Of a DNA stretch of 51,255 bases, positions 35,337 through 44,780 are shown one piece after another. The DNA is taken from NCBI GenBank assembly GCA_017429765.1, contig JAFROJ010000072.1, positions 1-51,255 on the forward strand, in the 5' to 3' direction. Position numbers and translations under genes: made by a program. This stretch comes from Bacteroidales bacterium. Lineage in GTDB: Bacteria > Bacteroidota > Bacteroidia > Bacteroidales > UBA932. How positions within the stretch are numbered: position 1 is the stretch's first letter; the number at the start of each line of letters is the position of its first letter. The notes under the pieces are model-generated. The model was given only the letters and a program-made list of their open reading frames with translations. It ran no database searches and had not been told where the DNA came from.

Positions 35337-37589
35337 ATGTTGTTGGATCACAACCTGAATGTCCCCTTGCATGTCCAGGCCGAGAACATGTTGAGGGAAC
35401 TCATTCAAGAGGACGACTATCAGAAAGGTAAATCGCTGCCGAACGAGGTGAAGTTGTCGAGGAAGAAAAACATTTTCCCGCTGGCGATAATCCCCGTTCT
35501 CGCCGTCACGCTGCTCTTATCAGTCCTGTGCCAGGCGCAGGAACCCATTCCGGAAGAATTCATCTCATTCATCGTGCCCGGCCACGAGGAGGAGATGGAG
35601 CGGATACGCTCGATCTACTATGAAGCCTACATGAACCCGGCCGCCAAGCCGGGCCCGTCCTTCTGGGATGTCTGGACTCCGGTACCCCTTATGAGCGTCG
35701 CCCCGCTCAAGGCGGACATGGAGGCGTTGTGGAAAGAGACCTTCCTGAACAGGTGGATCGACGAAGACGGCTATGTGTCCTGTCACCAGCATTTCAGCCA
35801 CGCCCTGGACAATGGCTGGCCCTTCCCCCTGTTCCCGCAGGCCCAGACCGGTTTTGACGACATGACCTTCGGCCACATATTCGTGAGTTCGCCTGACAAG
35901 ATTCAAGGGATGCTCGCTCCTTGGGGCCCTCACCTTCGGAACAAGGGCTGTCTTGGCGAGGACGCGGCCGCAAAGTGGAAAGTGTCGGGATTCGAAGAGG
36001 AGGGCATAATGAATGATGCCTGGCAACTAACCGCCACGGGTGAAAGCCCCTCTATCGAGACCGGAGAAGGTTTCAGGATCGACCCGTTCCGCTGCCCCTT
36101 CCTGAGTTTCCGACTGGAACTGGATACCGACCTCACACTCACCGGCGTGCTGGAATGGCAGCGTGAGGGTGACAAGGATTATTCCGGATCGCGTCAGGTC
36201 ACCTTCTCCCTCCAGCAGCCCGATCCGTTCGGAGGGTCTCCAATCCGTTACTGTACCATCGAGCCTTACAAGAACGGCTCCTGGGACGGGACCGTCACCA
36301 AACTGAGGCTGACCTTCCCAGGCAGCAAGGGGGTGCGTTTCCGTATCCACGCTTTCTTCTCGGCCTACGACACACGCCACCAGATGAACGCTTGCAACTT
36401 CCTTATCGGCTCGATGAATACCTTCAACCAGACTGGCGACACAACCTATCTCCGGGGAAACATAGAGAGGATGCGAAAGGTGTTCCGTTATGCCCAGAAG
36501 GAACTGTACGACAAGGAGGCTGGGATGGTCCGGGTACGATACACCGGTCACGACGGCCTTCCTGGCTTCAGGATCAAGGAGAACGGTGAGAAAGAATATC
36601 TCTACGGCCATTCGATAGGCGGCAACTACTGGGACATCCTGCCCTTCGGCAACCTGGAGACTTACACTTCCTACTATTATGTATATACCCTCCGGATGAT
36701 GGCCGACCTTGAGGAATACATCCGCCGCAACCCGTCGCTGGGAATCCCTTCCGGCGGGAAGGAATTCAGCCCGGAGCGCCTGCGAAAGGAGGCCGGGACG
36801 ATAGCAAGCACCTTGAACAAGAGACTCTGGAACGAGAAGGACGGCCGCTTCTACGGTTCCGAGGATGTAGAAGGGACCAAGTGGGACTACGGCTTCACCT
36901 TCTTGAACACAGAGGCGATCTATTACGGCGCAGCCACTCCCGAACACGCCCGGACCATAATGGACTGGATAGACGGACGGCGCATCGTCGAGGGCGATAC
37001 CAGCACAGGCGAGGACATCTACCGCTGGCGTCTTGCTCCGAGGGCGACCACAAAGCGCAACGACAGCTGGTACTATTGGGGCTGGGAGCCTGACGTCTTC
37101 CCGTTCGGCCTGCAGGTCCAGGACGGGGGCGCTGTATTCTCCCAGAGTTTCAACGACATGATGAGCCGCATCAAGGTATATGGTCCCGACGATGCCTGGA
37201 AGCGCTTCGAGGGGATTCTGGACTGGTATCGGGAGACCCGGGAGGCCGGGGGCTACAGGGCCTACTACGCCGATCCCTCCCACGGCAACTCGATGCAGGG
37301 AAGCGGCACGGCCGGCGGCATTGGCATAGACATGGAGTTCGCGGAGACCCTGCTGGTACCTTACACGATGGTGGAGGGCTTCCTCGGATTCAAAGCCACG
37401 CCTGAGGGATTCACGGTCGAGCCGAACCTCCCTTCTGACTGGAAGTCCCTGACCGTCAAGAACCTTCGCTTCCGTGGCCAGTCGCTCACCGTCACGGTAG
37501 AGGGCGAGACTATCATCATCGATTCCGAGAAGCCTCTTGGCTGTCAGGTCAAGGTTCCCGCCAAGTGGCGCCTGGTCACCGGAAAATGA
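35337..37589 (+). CDS. (alpha/alpha)6-type glycosidase fused to a truncated GntR N-terminus
   Basis: The frame encodes 750 residues from the ATG at 35337. Residues 1-41 (NVPLHVQAENMLRELIQEDD, then GKSLPNEVKLS) are the start of a GntR winged helix, cut before the recognition helix. Directly after comes RKKNIFPLAIIPVLAVTLLL to LCQAQ, a perfect signal peptide (about residues 42-68), and then a large catalytic part rich in six-hairpin glycosidase features (YLYGHSIGGNYWDILPFGN, KWDYGFTFLNTEAIYYG, DSWYYWGWEPDVFPFG). A beta domain closes it. Either translation really starts inside (GTG at 35448 or a nearby TTG) and the upstream part is a relic of a deleted regulator, or a deletion fused two genes. 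The glycosidase family is uncertain; GH78-like enzymes are one option. Confidence 0.8.
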   Translation: MLLDHNLNVPLHVQAENMLRELIQEDDYQKGKSLPNEVKLSRKKNIFPLAIIPVLAVTLLLSVLCQAQEPIPEEFISFIVPGHEEEMERIRSIYYEAYMNPAAKPGPSFWDVWTPVPLMSVAPLKADMEALWKETFLNRWIDEDGYVSCHQHFSHALDNGWPFPLFPQAQTGFDDMTFGHIFVSSPDKIQGMLAPWGPHLRNKGCLGEDAAAKWKVSGFEEEGIMNDAWQLTATGESPSIETGEGFRIDPFRCPFLSFRLELDTDLTLTGVLEWQREGDKDYSGSRQVTFSLQQPDPFGGSPIRYCTIEPYKNGSWDGTVTKLRLTFPGSKGVRFRIHAFFSAYDTRHQMNACNFLIGSMNTFNQTGDTTYLRGNIERMRKVFRYAQKELYDKEAGMVRVRYTGHDGLPGFRIKENGEKEYLYGHSIGGNYWDILPFGNLETYTSYYYVYTLRMMADLEEYIRRNPSLGIPSGGKEFSPERLRKEAGTIASTLNKRLWNEKDGRFYGSEDVEGTKWDYGFTFLNTEAIYYGAATPEHARTIMDWIDGRRIVEGDTSTGEDIYRWRLAPRATTKRNDSWYYWGWEPDVFPFGLQVQDGGAVFSQSFNDMMSRIKVYGPDDAWKRFEGILDWYRETREAGGYRAYYADPSHGNSMQGSGTAGGIGIDMEFAETLLVPYTMVEGFLGFKATPEGFTVEPNLPSDWKSLTVKNLRFRGQSLTVTVEGETIIIDSEKPLGCQVKVPAKWRLVTGK

Positions 37590-39306
37590 TCTTGCGCTGG
37601 CAGGTGGAGGCCCGCGCGACGCTGAAGCCGGGGTTCAGGAAGTTGGAGAGGGTGTGAAGGGAGATGTCTGTGCCTTTGACCTGGAATCCGCCATCGCCGG
37701 CCGGGACTATGCGGCTGCCGCGGGGGAAGGAAATGTCCTCGTCGGAGCAGAGCAGGACCGGCCCGTGGAAGACACGGAAGGTGCCTTCGGGGTTGTTGGA
37801 CACTGTCTGAGGCCCGTCATACCAAGTCTTCAGCCTGAATGAATATTCAAGTACATCCCCGGCGGAGAGTTCCCCGGTGACGAGAAAGCCGTCCCCGCGA
37901 GTCGTCCTGACCCTTTTCCCGTTAACCCGCAGCGCGTGTCCCGATGTCCATTTCGGGGCGGGAATGTGCAGCCTGACCTTCCGGGAAGAGTCGCCCGACA
38001 AGCGTATGACAGCAGTCCCGGAAACGGGATATTCAGTGTCTATGTCGATGGTAAGTTCCCCACCTTCAGGGGTTCCCGTTTTAAATGCGGAAGGTCGCAG
38101 GGTCCCGATGAAAAGATCGTCCCCCCGTGTGAACCAGGTGTACTGGGAGACTCTCGCGAGTCCTTCGGCGCCACGCATGGTACAGCACCACCACGCCTCG
38201 TCGTTGACCGGCCTCAGGAACGAGGTCCCGGAAGCGTCCCCGGGGCAATTCTGCAGACCGAACCCTCCATTGTTGAATTGGGAATAAGAGAGGGCGTTGA
38301 ACCAGATCTGCTCAGCCACATCCCGGTAGCGGACCCTGCCTGTGTGTCTCCAGAGTTCTGTCGCGACGATGAACGCGTCCGTGATCGCGCAGGGCTCAGT
38401 CCAGGTGTTGAAGCGGCCAAGCCAGTTGTAGCAGCCGAAGTTCTCCGACATTCCGGCCTCCAGGCAGATGTCCCATAGCCTCTCTGTCCATTCCACCAGC
38501 GACGGGTCGCCAATGATGTCGGAGTAGCGCAGTAGCCCGAGCATGATCAGGGTGTAAGGATGGGTGTGGGCCTTTATCTCCACCGGGTCTATCGATCGGA
38601 ACGCCTCGACGCAGGCGTCTATTGACTCTTTCAGGGCGGGGAGGCGAAGGACGTCGTAGGCCTGGACCATGCCGTGCAGGCAAGCGAGGCCGGCCCCCAC
38701 ATCGCTGGAAAGCATCCATCCATCGTGGGTGGCCAGGATTGTCCCGGCCGCTCCGCCTGTGTCACGAAGACTCGGGTCAATCGGATAGCGGGCGAAATAT
38801 TCCTTGGCTGGGACATATAACCCTTCGGCAACGGAGCGCAGGAGAGCGAGTGAGGTGGAATCTCCCTTCCACAAATAGTGCTCGCTCAAGGCGTTCAGCA
38901 GCCAGCAGTTGCCGCCGAGTTGCTGCTCGCTGACATTCGGGAAGAAATCCGGACCCAGATAGCCCCGCTCATTAAGCTTTTTGGGCAGCCGGTCCAGGAT
39001 GCTGTCGAGGTAGCGTGGCTGCCGCCCGGTCGACCGGGCGTCCATTATGAGGGCGAGGATTGTCCGCCCCTCGGTGTCGCCGGACCATCCGCCGGACTCC
39101 TCTTCGGTCAGAAACACATTACCGGGCTGGTAATGCTCGGTCTCCATCCGGTCGAAATTGCGATGCAAGCGGGCGAGCAGATCCCTGTTGGCCAGGACCT
39201 GTTCCATTTGGACAGTTCCGGGAACCTCCCAGGCCTCCGGCGCGCCAGGTCCCGAGCAAGCCGCGGCAAGGGCGATCGCGGGAAGGATATTCCTTAAAAA
39301 CCTCAT
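37576..39306 (-). CDS. GH127-like (DUF1680 superfamily) glycosidase, lipoprotein
   Basis: A 576-residue (alpha/alpha)6-barrel protein with a lipoprotein leader (ALAAACSGPG). Segments typical of the DUF1680/GH127 group are GGWSGDTEGRTILAL, DGWMLSSDVGAGLACLHGM, FGCYNWLGRFNTWTEPC and the Cys-rich WWCCTMRGAEGLAR near residue 375, followed by a beta-sandwich (VRLHIPAPKW). Characterised GH127 enzymes are beta-L-arabinofuranosidases with a catalytic Cys and a zinc site. Here the usual CCPPN reads CCTMRG, so the exact family is open. Its 3' end overlaps the GntR-fusion gene by 14 bases tail to tail, and the next upstream gene ends 1 base away, so they form one operon. Confidence 0.82.
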   Translation of the reverse strand: MRFLRNILPAIALAAACSGPGAPEAWEVPGTVQMEQVLANRDLLARLHRNFDRMETEHYQPGNVFLTEEESGGWSGDTEGRTILALIMDARSTGRQPRYLDSILDRLPKKLNERGYLGPDFFPNVSEQQLGGNCWLLNALSEHYLWKGDSTSLALLRSVAEGLYVPAKEYFARYPIDPSLRDTGGAAGTILATHDGWMLSSDVGAGLACLHGMVQAYDVLRLPALKESIDACVEAFRSIDPVEIKAHTHPYTLIMLGLLRYSDIIGDPSLVEWTERLWDICLEAGMSENFGCYNWLGRFNTWTEPCAITDAFIVATELWRHTGRVRYRDVAEQIWFNALSYSQFNNGGFGLQNCPGDASGTSFLRPVNDEAWWCCTMRGAEGLARVSQYTWFTRGDDLFIGTLRPSAFKTGTPEGGELTIDIDTEYPVSGTAVIRLSGDSSRKVRLHIPAPKWTSGHALRVNGKRVRTTRGDGFLVTGELSAGDVLEYSFRLKTWYDGPQTVSNNPEGTFRVFHGPVLLCSDEDISFPRGSRIVPAGDGGFQVKGTDISLHTLSNFLNPGFSVARASTCQRKIIFR

Positions 39307-39307
39307 C

Positions 39308-40624
39308 CTAAAGCGCCTCGATCAGCAGGCCCTGGTTGGAGGATATCTCGCACTCGATCCATCCTTCGGCGTTCCTGCTCATCGGGAGATAGCCGTCACC
39401 ACCGAGGACGGAGACCTCCTTCCCGGGAGCCTTGAAACGGAGTTTGTACTGTTTCGGGGCCTTGTCGAAGGGATCGTCGGCCACGCAGATGAAAAGGGCT
39501 TTGCCAGGGCCGTCGATGGCGTCCATGCGCCCCACGATCAGCGGGCAGCCGGCGCTGAGGCCCGAGAACACATCGTCCTCATAGACCTTGACGCTCTTCT
39601 CCCCGCTACCTTCCAGGACCTTGGTACCTTCGAACCCGACGCAAGTGGTGCTCTTACGGATGTGTTTCATGTATTGTTTGCCAAGGAGGTGCAGCTCAGC
39701 GTTGACCTTCTTCAGCTTATCGTACTGCTGGGTCTTCTCGCCGTTATTGTCCACCACCTGGTTCTCCCACCAGCCAGCTGTGTAGCAGGCCCATGTGATG
39801 CTCCTGGCGCCGTAGGCGAGGGCCGAGAAGGCCTGGAAGCGGAGCATGTTCTCCGAGATCCACAGTTTCGGGTCAACGCTGTTGACCTGGACGGTGGTCC
39901 ACATCTCACGGCCCGTCGCAAGGCAGGCGTCGGCGATAATCCTCATGTTGGCAAGGTCGATGTTGATACCGAAGTTGTTCTGGTAGAGGTAGAAGTCGTA
40001 GGAGATGTAGTCCGCGGGAATATACTTGCAGTAACGCTCGATGTAGTCCTCATAGGAGAATGTCCCGAGGGCTCCCTTGACTGGATATTCCCCCTCGCGC
40101 GGTCCCGGGGCGTAGTAAGGGTGCAGGTTGATGAAGGCGAACTGGTTCGGGAACAGCTCCTCCACTTTGGCGAGGACCTCCCCGTAGTACGGGAAGTCGA
40201 TACATGAGGGCTCGTCGCCGATGTCGATGCCCCAGACGGCCGGATGGTCCTTAAACTTGGCTGCGCGGTCCTCGTACACCGAGATGGGGTTTACATCCTT
40301 CAGGGTGCCGGCGTTATCGCCCATTCCACCCCACCATCCGGGGACTATGCCGCTCAGGATGGCTCCCACGCCGTATTTCTGGAAGAGGTCCAGGGCCGGA
40401 CGGTCGTTGTCCATGCAGATCACGAAATTCACCCCGCAGTCGGCGAGGTCCTTGACGTGAGCTTCCGTGCGGGCATAGGGCCTGAGGTGATAGACTCCAA
40501 TGTTGAGGTTCCCACGGTCCATCCTGCCGGCCTTGGTGGCGTATTTCCCCTGAGCGGAAGCCGTCAGGGCGACGGTCCCGAGAAGCAGCGCGGCGAGCGC
40601 TTTGGTCAGAATAGTCTTTTTCAT
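39308..40624 (-). CDS. Exported TIM-barrel glycoside hydrolase-like protein
   Basis: A 438-residue protein with a signal peptide (MKKTILTKALAALLLGTVAL up to about residue 24). A TIM barrel follows, with AVWGIDIGDEPSC giving a candidate acid/base Glu on strand 4, INLHPYYAPG, DYISYDFYLY and SALAYGARSITWACYTAG, which resembles the later strands of clan GH-A barrels. A C-terminal beta domain begins near residue 335. No established family could be named with confidence. It lies one base upstream of the GH127-like gene in the same operon. Confidence 0.75.
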   Translation of the reverse strand: MKKTILTKALAALLLGTVALTASAQGKYATKAGRMDRGNLNIGVYHLRPYARTEAHVKDLADCGVNFVICMDNDRPALDLFQKYGVGAILSGIVPGWWGGMGDNAGTLKDVNPISVYEDRAAKFKDHPAVWGIDIGDEPSCIDFPYYGEVLAKVEELFPNQFAFINLHPYYAPGPREGEYPVKGALGTFSYEDYIERYCKYIPADYISYDFYLYQNNFGINIDLANMRIIADACLATGREMWTTVQVNSVDPKLWISENMLRFQAFSALAYGARSITWACYTAGWWENQVVDNNGEKTQQYDKLKKVNAELHLLGKQYMKHIRKSTTCVGFEGTKVLEGSGEKSVKVYEDDVFSGLSAGCPLIVGRMDAIDGPGKALFICVADDPFDKAPKQYKLRFKAPGKEVSVLGGDGYLPMSRNAEGWIECEISSNQGLLIEAL

Positions 40625-40648
40625 TGTCTGTGAATATATTCCTAAAAG

Positions 40649-43600
40649 TTAGAGTTTGAAAGAAGGGTCGAAGGCCTTGATGAGGTCGTTCACAACCTGG
40701 GTGGCGTCCTTGCCGCCGGTGGCGCGGCGGATCTCCTCGTTCAGTTTGTGGATCTCCATGGGATTGCTGGTCTCCTTGCCGATCTGGCTGAGCTTGGCGT
40801 CCATGTCCGTCCAGAACTCGATGTCGCCGGCGATCCTCTCGGCGTCCTTGACATTGGTGGAATTCTTGAGCTCCTGCTTGAGTTTCGGGATGAGCATGTT
40901 CTCGATCTCCTTGGTCGCCTCACGGCTCTTGGCCTGCATTTTCGTGGTCCCGGTCATCCTGATGTTGCCCTCGATGGTGTTGACCTTCGAGTTCAGCACC
41001 TTGCCGATGCTGGCGATGTCCTTGGCGTCCAACTTGCTGTAATCCACGTTCTTGTCCAGGAGGGCGGTCGTGCTGTAGGCCTCCGGGTGGGCGGAAGTGG
41101 TAAGGTTCATCTCCGAGGCGGTGGCGCTGATGCCATGCTGCTCGCGATAGACTGTGTTCATAGAGTTCTGGGCATCTTTCATGAACTCCGCAGCGGTGGT
41201 TTTCTCGCCATTCTTGTAGAAGACGGGCTCCTTTCCGGTGGTCTTGGAGACCGGCGCCATGTCCAGGTCCATGCTGGATGATCCTGAACTGGAGGAGTTG
41301 CGGAACTGCTTGAACTCGATGTCGGACATGTCATATCCCTTGGCCTGGAGGCTCTCGGCCATTTTCGGGGTCATCTCCCGGTAGTTGGCCTGCACGGCCT
41401 GGTCGAAATGAGCCCTCTGGGTCGGGGTCGCCTTGTACTTCATGTACCATTTGGCGTGGTAGTCGGAGTTGAGGGACGCGGCGACCTGATTGATCTCCTT
41501 CCTCATCCCGGCCAGTTGCTCGGGTGACTTCCCGAGAGCGAGCTGGTGGACATAATCGTCATTCATCTTTGAGAACGCCTTCACGGCGTCCTCCGCCTCC
41601 AGGCGCTGTCTCTGGGTCCTGAGCATGTCGAGTTTCTGCTTGGAGGAGAAGTTGGAGGTGAGGTTGAAATGCACTATGCCGTCAGGCAGGACGGCTGAGG
41701 CAGTCTTCGCGAACAGGGTCCCGCCGAGCTCGAAAGCCTTCCCGATGAGGTAGTCCTTCCCGGCCTGTTTGGTTCCTTCCCAAACTTTCTCATAGACGCT
41801 CTTGCCCTCATTCCCTTGGGCGGTGTAGCCTTCCACGAACGAGGCGACGGCTCCGGTCACCGGGTGGAAGAAACCGGCCGCCGAAGAGGCAGCCTTTCCG
41901 GGGCCTCCCGAGATATAGCCGGTCACGCCTCCATAGACGGCGCCGACAGCCCTGGTTCCCCAGATGGTCGTGGCGGCCGCGGTGCCGTAAGCTCCGGCCA
42001 GGGCCTCGCCCGCCAGTCCGACGGTGATTGAACCGCAAGCCATGATGACGGCGTTCGCCCCGGCCTCCTTGAGGTCCGCCCAAGCGACGGCGTCCTCCGC
42101 CTCGGCCTGAATCTTCAACTCGTTGGCCATCTGTTGATTATAGAACAGCTTACCGAGTTTCTGGACCTTCTCCAAGTCGCCGGAGACAAGGGCGCCATCC
42201 TCGTAGAGGAGTTTCTCCGCCCTCTCACGGGCGTCGTCCCTTTCATTCTCAGGCAACCTGTTGATCTGTTTGTCTAAGATGTCGGCCGCCCTCTTCGTCC
42301 GGTCTCGCCGGGCGGCGTCGACCTTAGAGTCATAGATCATTTTGTTGACAGCGTAGTTGTCGAACGCGCTCCTGGTGTGAACGAAGGAGCCGGTCTTGAG
42401 GCCCTGGATGCAGTCGCGCTCGCTCTGGATGTCCGAACTCAGGTGGATGATCCTCATCTCGAGATCCTTGATCTCTCGCTCGATGGCGGGCCTTTCCGCC
42501 GGTGACGCCTTCCTGTAACGCTCGTTAGCCTTACTGAGATATTCCTTCTCTCGTTGCAGGTTCGCCTCGATGCTCCTCACGATCTCCTCCCTGCACTGGA
42601 TGGATTCCTGACGTGACCGCTCCTCGAAAGCTAGAGAGTCCTGTACTTGCTTCTTCCGGATGGCGTCCGGATCGGAGGGGAGTTGATCGGCCTCTTGGTC
42701 CGCGTCCTGCTCCTGGTCCTTGCCCTTCTTCTTGCCGCCCAGCAGCCCACCGCCTTTCTTGTTGGCCAACTCGATCACGGCTTGTTTCTTGACCGCCTCC
42801 TCGAAATCCCGGAGCGCCTGCTCAGGAATGTAACCGTCATCCTTGAACTCATATTCGTTCCACTTGTTCGCCATTGACCAGAGCATCGCGGTCTTGAAGA
42901 AGATTCCGGAGCGCAGGAGCCTGTTGCCGTAGTGCCCGGCCATGTCGTGGTATTCCTGCTTCTTCTCGGCGGCGCCAGACTCTCGGTCCTCATCAGAGAC
43001 ATAGGAAATCTCGAACTGACGCATCAGGTTCATCGTGAGCATGGTGATCTTCATCGCCGGCGGCTTGGGATAATAGGTCTGGAAATCGCCGTCCGACTTG
43101 AAATCGGGCATCGACACTCCTTTGTCCCTGAAGCGAATCTGCTCGACAAGGAGGTTGCTCCACTCATCGTCTTTGTCCGGGATGCCGGATTCTTTCAACT
43201 CGATCACGAAGTACCGGTCCTCACCGTAGACCTTCGCCTTGAGAAGATAGCGCATCATTGGCTCGGTCAGGGGACCGAGGCTTGAGATACTGTGATCACT
43301 GTCTATTCGTGTGCCCATCCATGTCTCGCCAAGATAGATCTCTTCCTTGGGGAAGGCCCTGTTGTAGCGGCGGCGGGCCGCGGCCCTGGCTTCAAGTGGA
43401 TTGGGCGGATTGCCCAGGGCGATAATCTGGTTGGCGAGGTCCGCCATCGCCGCGTCCAGCTCTTTTAAAGTGTTGGTGTACAGCCTGATCTGGAACATCG
43501 CCGAGCTGAAAGCCTCTTTGTCGTCCCAGTCCATCGCCTCGGCGGCGTCCAGCATCAGCAACTCGATGTTCTGGGCGCTGTCAATGTAGGACTCCCGGGC

Positions 43601-44047
43601 GATGATGAACTGTGAAAGGAGCGGATTGAGCTTATTCAGATAGTTGATTATCTCCTGTGTGGGATGATCGTAAAGGGGAGCCCACATGTCCGAGAAGGCT
43701 TTGGCGTCCGCCTCGCTCATGTCGCCATAAAAGAGGCGCATGCTCTCGAAGGCCAACGTCACGGCCATGTTATACTGGATGGTGGAGATGTCCGCCAAGT
43801 CGGGGAGCGGCTCGGGAATAGCGGCGGTCACGCCTTCAATGACTTCCACCTTCGTGGCTGACTCTTTTTCCCAAGGAGTGCCTTTGGTGATCTGGTTCAC
43901 CTTGTCGAAGGGATCGTCGGCGTTGAATTTGACAGGGCCTGCCTCGGCCCTGGGCGCACTGGTGTCTTTCCTTCTCTGGGCCTGTCCGGGGGCGGGAAGC
44001 AGGAGGAGAGCCGCGAGTAAGACGGGTAGGATGGAGAAGTGTCTCAT
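40649..44047 (-). CDS. Large exported protein of unknown function with coiled coils and a Gly/Ala-rich membrane-like segment
   Basis: An 1132-residue protein from the ATG complementary to 44045-44047; an in-frame start 23 codons earlier would hide the signal peptide (MRHFSILPVLLAALLLLPAP to about 24). The N-terminal third is helical with no recognised domain. Then come a basic/acidic linker (GGLLGGKKKGKDQEQDADQE), a long charged coiled coil, and a Gly/Ala-rich hydrophobic region near 660-740 (GSITVGLAGEALAGAYGTAA, then YGGVTGYISGGPGKAAS). The C-terminal part has a Ser-rich linker (NSSSSGSSSM) and a helical end. This order recalls exported toxins and polymorphic effectors, but no toxin motif is seen. 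The membrane protein gene ends 10 bases upstream on the same strand. Confidence 0.78.
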   Translation of the reverse strand: MRHFSILPVLLAALLLLPAPGQAQRRKDTSAPRAEAGPVKFNADDPFDKVNQITKGTPWEKESATKVEVIEGVTAAIPEPLPDLADISTIQYNMAVTLAFESMRLFYGDMSEADAKAFSDMWAPLYDHPTQEIINYLNKLNPLLSQFIIARESYIDSAQNIELLMLDAAEAMDWDDKEAFSSAMFQIRLYTNTLKELDAAMADLANQIIALGNPPNPLEARAAARRRYNRAFPKEEIYLGETWMGTRIDSDHSISSLGPLTEPMMRYLLKAKVYGEDRYFVIELKESGIPDKDDEWSNLLVEQIRFRDKGVSMPDFKSDGDFQTYYPKPPAMKITMLTMNLMRQFEISYVSDEDRESGAAEKKQEYHDMAGHYGNRLLRSGIFFKTAMLWSMANKWNEYEFKDDGYIPEQALRDFEEAVKKQAVIELANKKGGGLLGGKKKGKDQEQDADQEADQLPSDPDAIRKKQVQDSLAFEERSRQESIQCREEIVRSIEANLQREKEYLSKANERYRKASPAERPAIEREIKDLEMRIIHLSSDIQSERDCIQGLKTGSFVHTRSAFDNYAVNKMIYDSKVDAARRDRTKRAADILDKQINRLPENERDDARERAEKLLYEDGALVSGDLEKVQKLGKLFYNQQMANELKIQAEAEDAVAWADLKEAGANAVIMACGSITVGLAGEALAGAYGTAAATTIWGTRAVGAVYGGVTGYISGGPGKAASSAAGFFHPVTGAVASFVEGYTAQGNEGKSVYEKVWEGTKQAGKDYLIGKAFELGGTLFAKTASAVLPDGIVHFNLTSNFSSKQKLDMLRTQRQRLEAEDAVKAFSKMNDDYVHQLALGKSPEQLAGMRKEINQVAASLNSDYHAKWYMKYKATPTQRAHFDQAVQANYREMTPKMAESLQAKGYDMSDIEFKQFRNSSSSGSSSMDLDMAPVSKTTGKEPVFYKNGEKTTAAEFMKDAQNSMNTVYREQHGISATASEMNLTTSAHPEAYSTTALLDKNVDYSKLDAKDIASIGKVLNSKVNTIEGNIRMTGTTKMQAKSREATKEIENMLIPKLKQELKNSTNVKDAERIAGDIEFWTDMDAKLSQIGKETSNPMEIHKLNEEIRRATGGKDATQVVNDLIKAFDPSFKL

Positions 44048-44057
44048 GATGTGGTTG

Positions 44058-44690
44058 TTATTTCGCTTGAGGGCAGCGTGTCTTGATGAATTGATAGACG
44101 AAATTGAAGTCCTCATCCCTGACGTAAACCTGGTTCTTGTCGAGGAGTTGGTTGACCTTGATGAGGTGTAGGGGACGTACAGCCTTTACCCTCCGCACAT
44201 TTTTGTAAACGGAGGTGCTGGAATTCTTGCCGGAGGCGAGAAGACCGGCTCCGGCGACCGTGGGTTTCTTTGCCGCTATGCCGACCAGGGCGGTAAGGGT
44301 GCCCAACGCCTTGGCTTTCTTGAACTGTCCAGGCACCTGAATATGACTGATCTGCCCCTCGTCCATCTCGAACAGGACGATGTATTTGCCGCCGTAGAAG
44401 GCCGCAAGGATAAGTACGCCCAGCAGGGTAAGGACGGCGAATATCGCCAGAACTATAAGCATAGCCTTGCCCATGTCGAGGAAGCCCTTCCAGTCACCGT
44501 GGATGATGTTGAGGAAGAATCCGAAGACCAACCACCCGACAAGGATGATGTAGAAGAATATCTTGAATACGGTCAGGAATACGGTCGGGTTCTTGACCAT
44601 ATCCATCTCATAGACCCAACGGTACTTACCGTCGTCGCACAGGCGTACCTCCTTGCCACGGTAAGTGGGGTCGGCTTTAGTGTCAGTCAT
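44058..44690 (-). CDS. Membrane protein of unknown function with two transmembrane helices
   Basis: A 210-residue protein. An N-terminal soluble stretch (LCDDGKYRWVYEMDMVKNPT) leads into two hydrophobic helices at about 36-65 and 77-103 (YIILVGWLVFGFFL; LIVLAIFAVLTLLGVLILAA). The C-terminal half is soluble with VRPLHLIKVNQLLDKNQVYV, looking like a PH-type beta domain. DGKYRWVYE-type N-termini recur in uncharacterised proteins of gut bacteria. The large exported protein gene starts 10 bases downstream, so a functional pair is likely. A TAnnTTTG box lies 22-29 bases upstream of its start. Confidence 0.75.
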   Translation of the reverse strand: MTDTKADPTYRGKEVRLCDDGKYRWVYEMDMVKNPTVFLTVFKIFFYIILVGWLVFGFFLNIIHGDWKGFLDMGKAMLIVLAIFAVLTLLGVLILAAFYGGKYIVLFEMDEGQISHIQVPGQFKKAKALGTLTALVGIAAKKPTVAGAGLLASGKNSSTSVYKNVRRVKAVRPLHLIKVNQLLDKNQVYVRDEDFNFVYQFIKTRCPQAK

Positions 44691-44711
44691 TATCCTATGT
44701 GGTTAGTATCA

Positions 44712-44719
44712 CAAAGATA
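44712..44719 (-). promoter_or_regulatory. TAnnTTTG -7 box for the 44690-37576 operon
   Basis: Reads TATCTTTG on the minus strand, an exact consensus match 22 bases before the start of the membrane-protein gene. It could drive the membrane protein, the 1132-residue protein and the two glycosidase genes that follow with short gaps. Confidence 0.6.
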
Positions 44720-44780
44720 ACAAAAGACACTCACATTTCCGATAATCTCTCCTGATGATTCCGCCGGGCGGGCGAACGTG

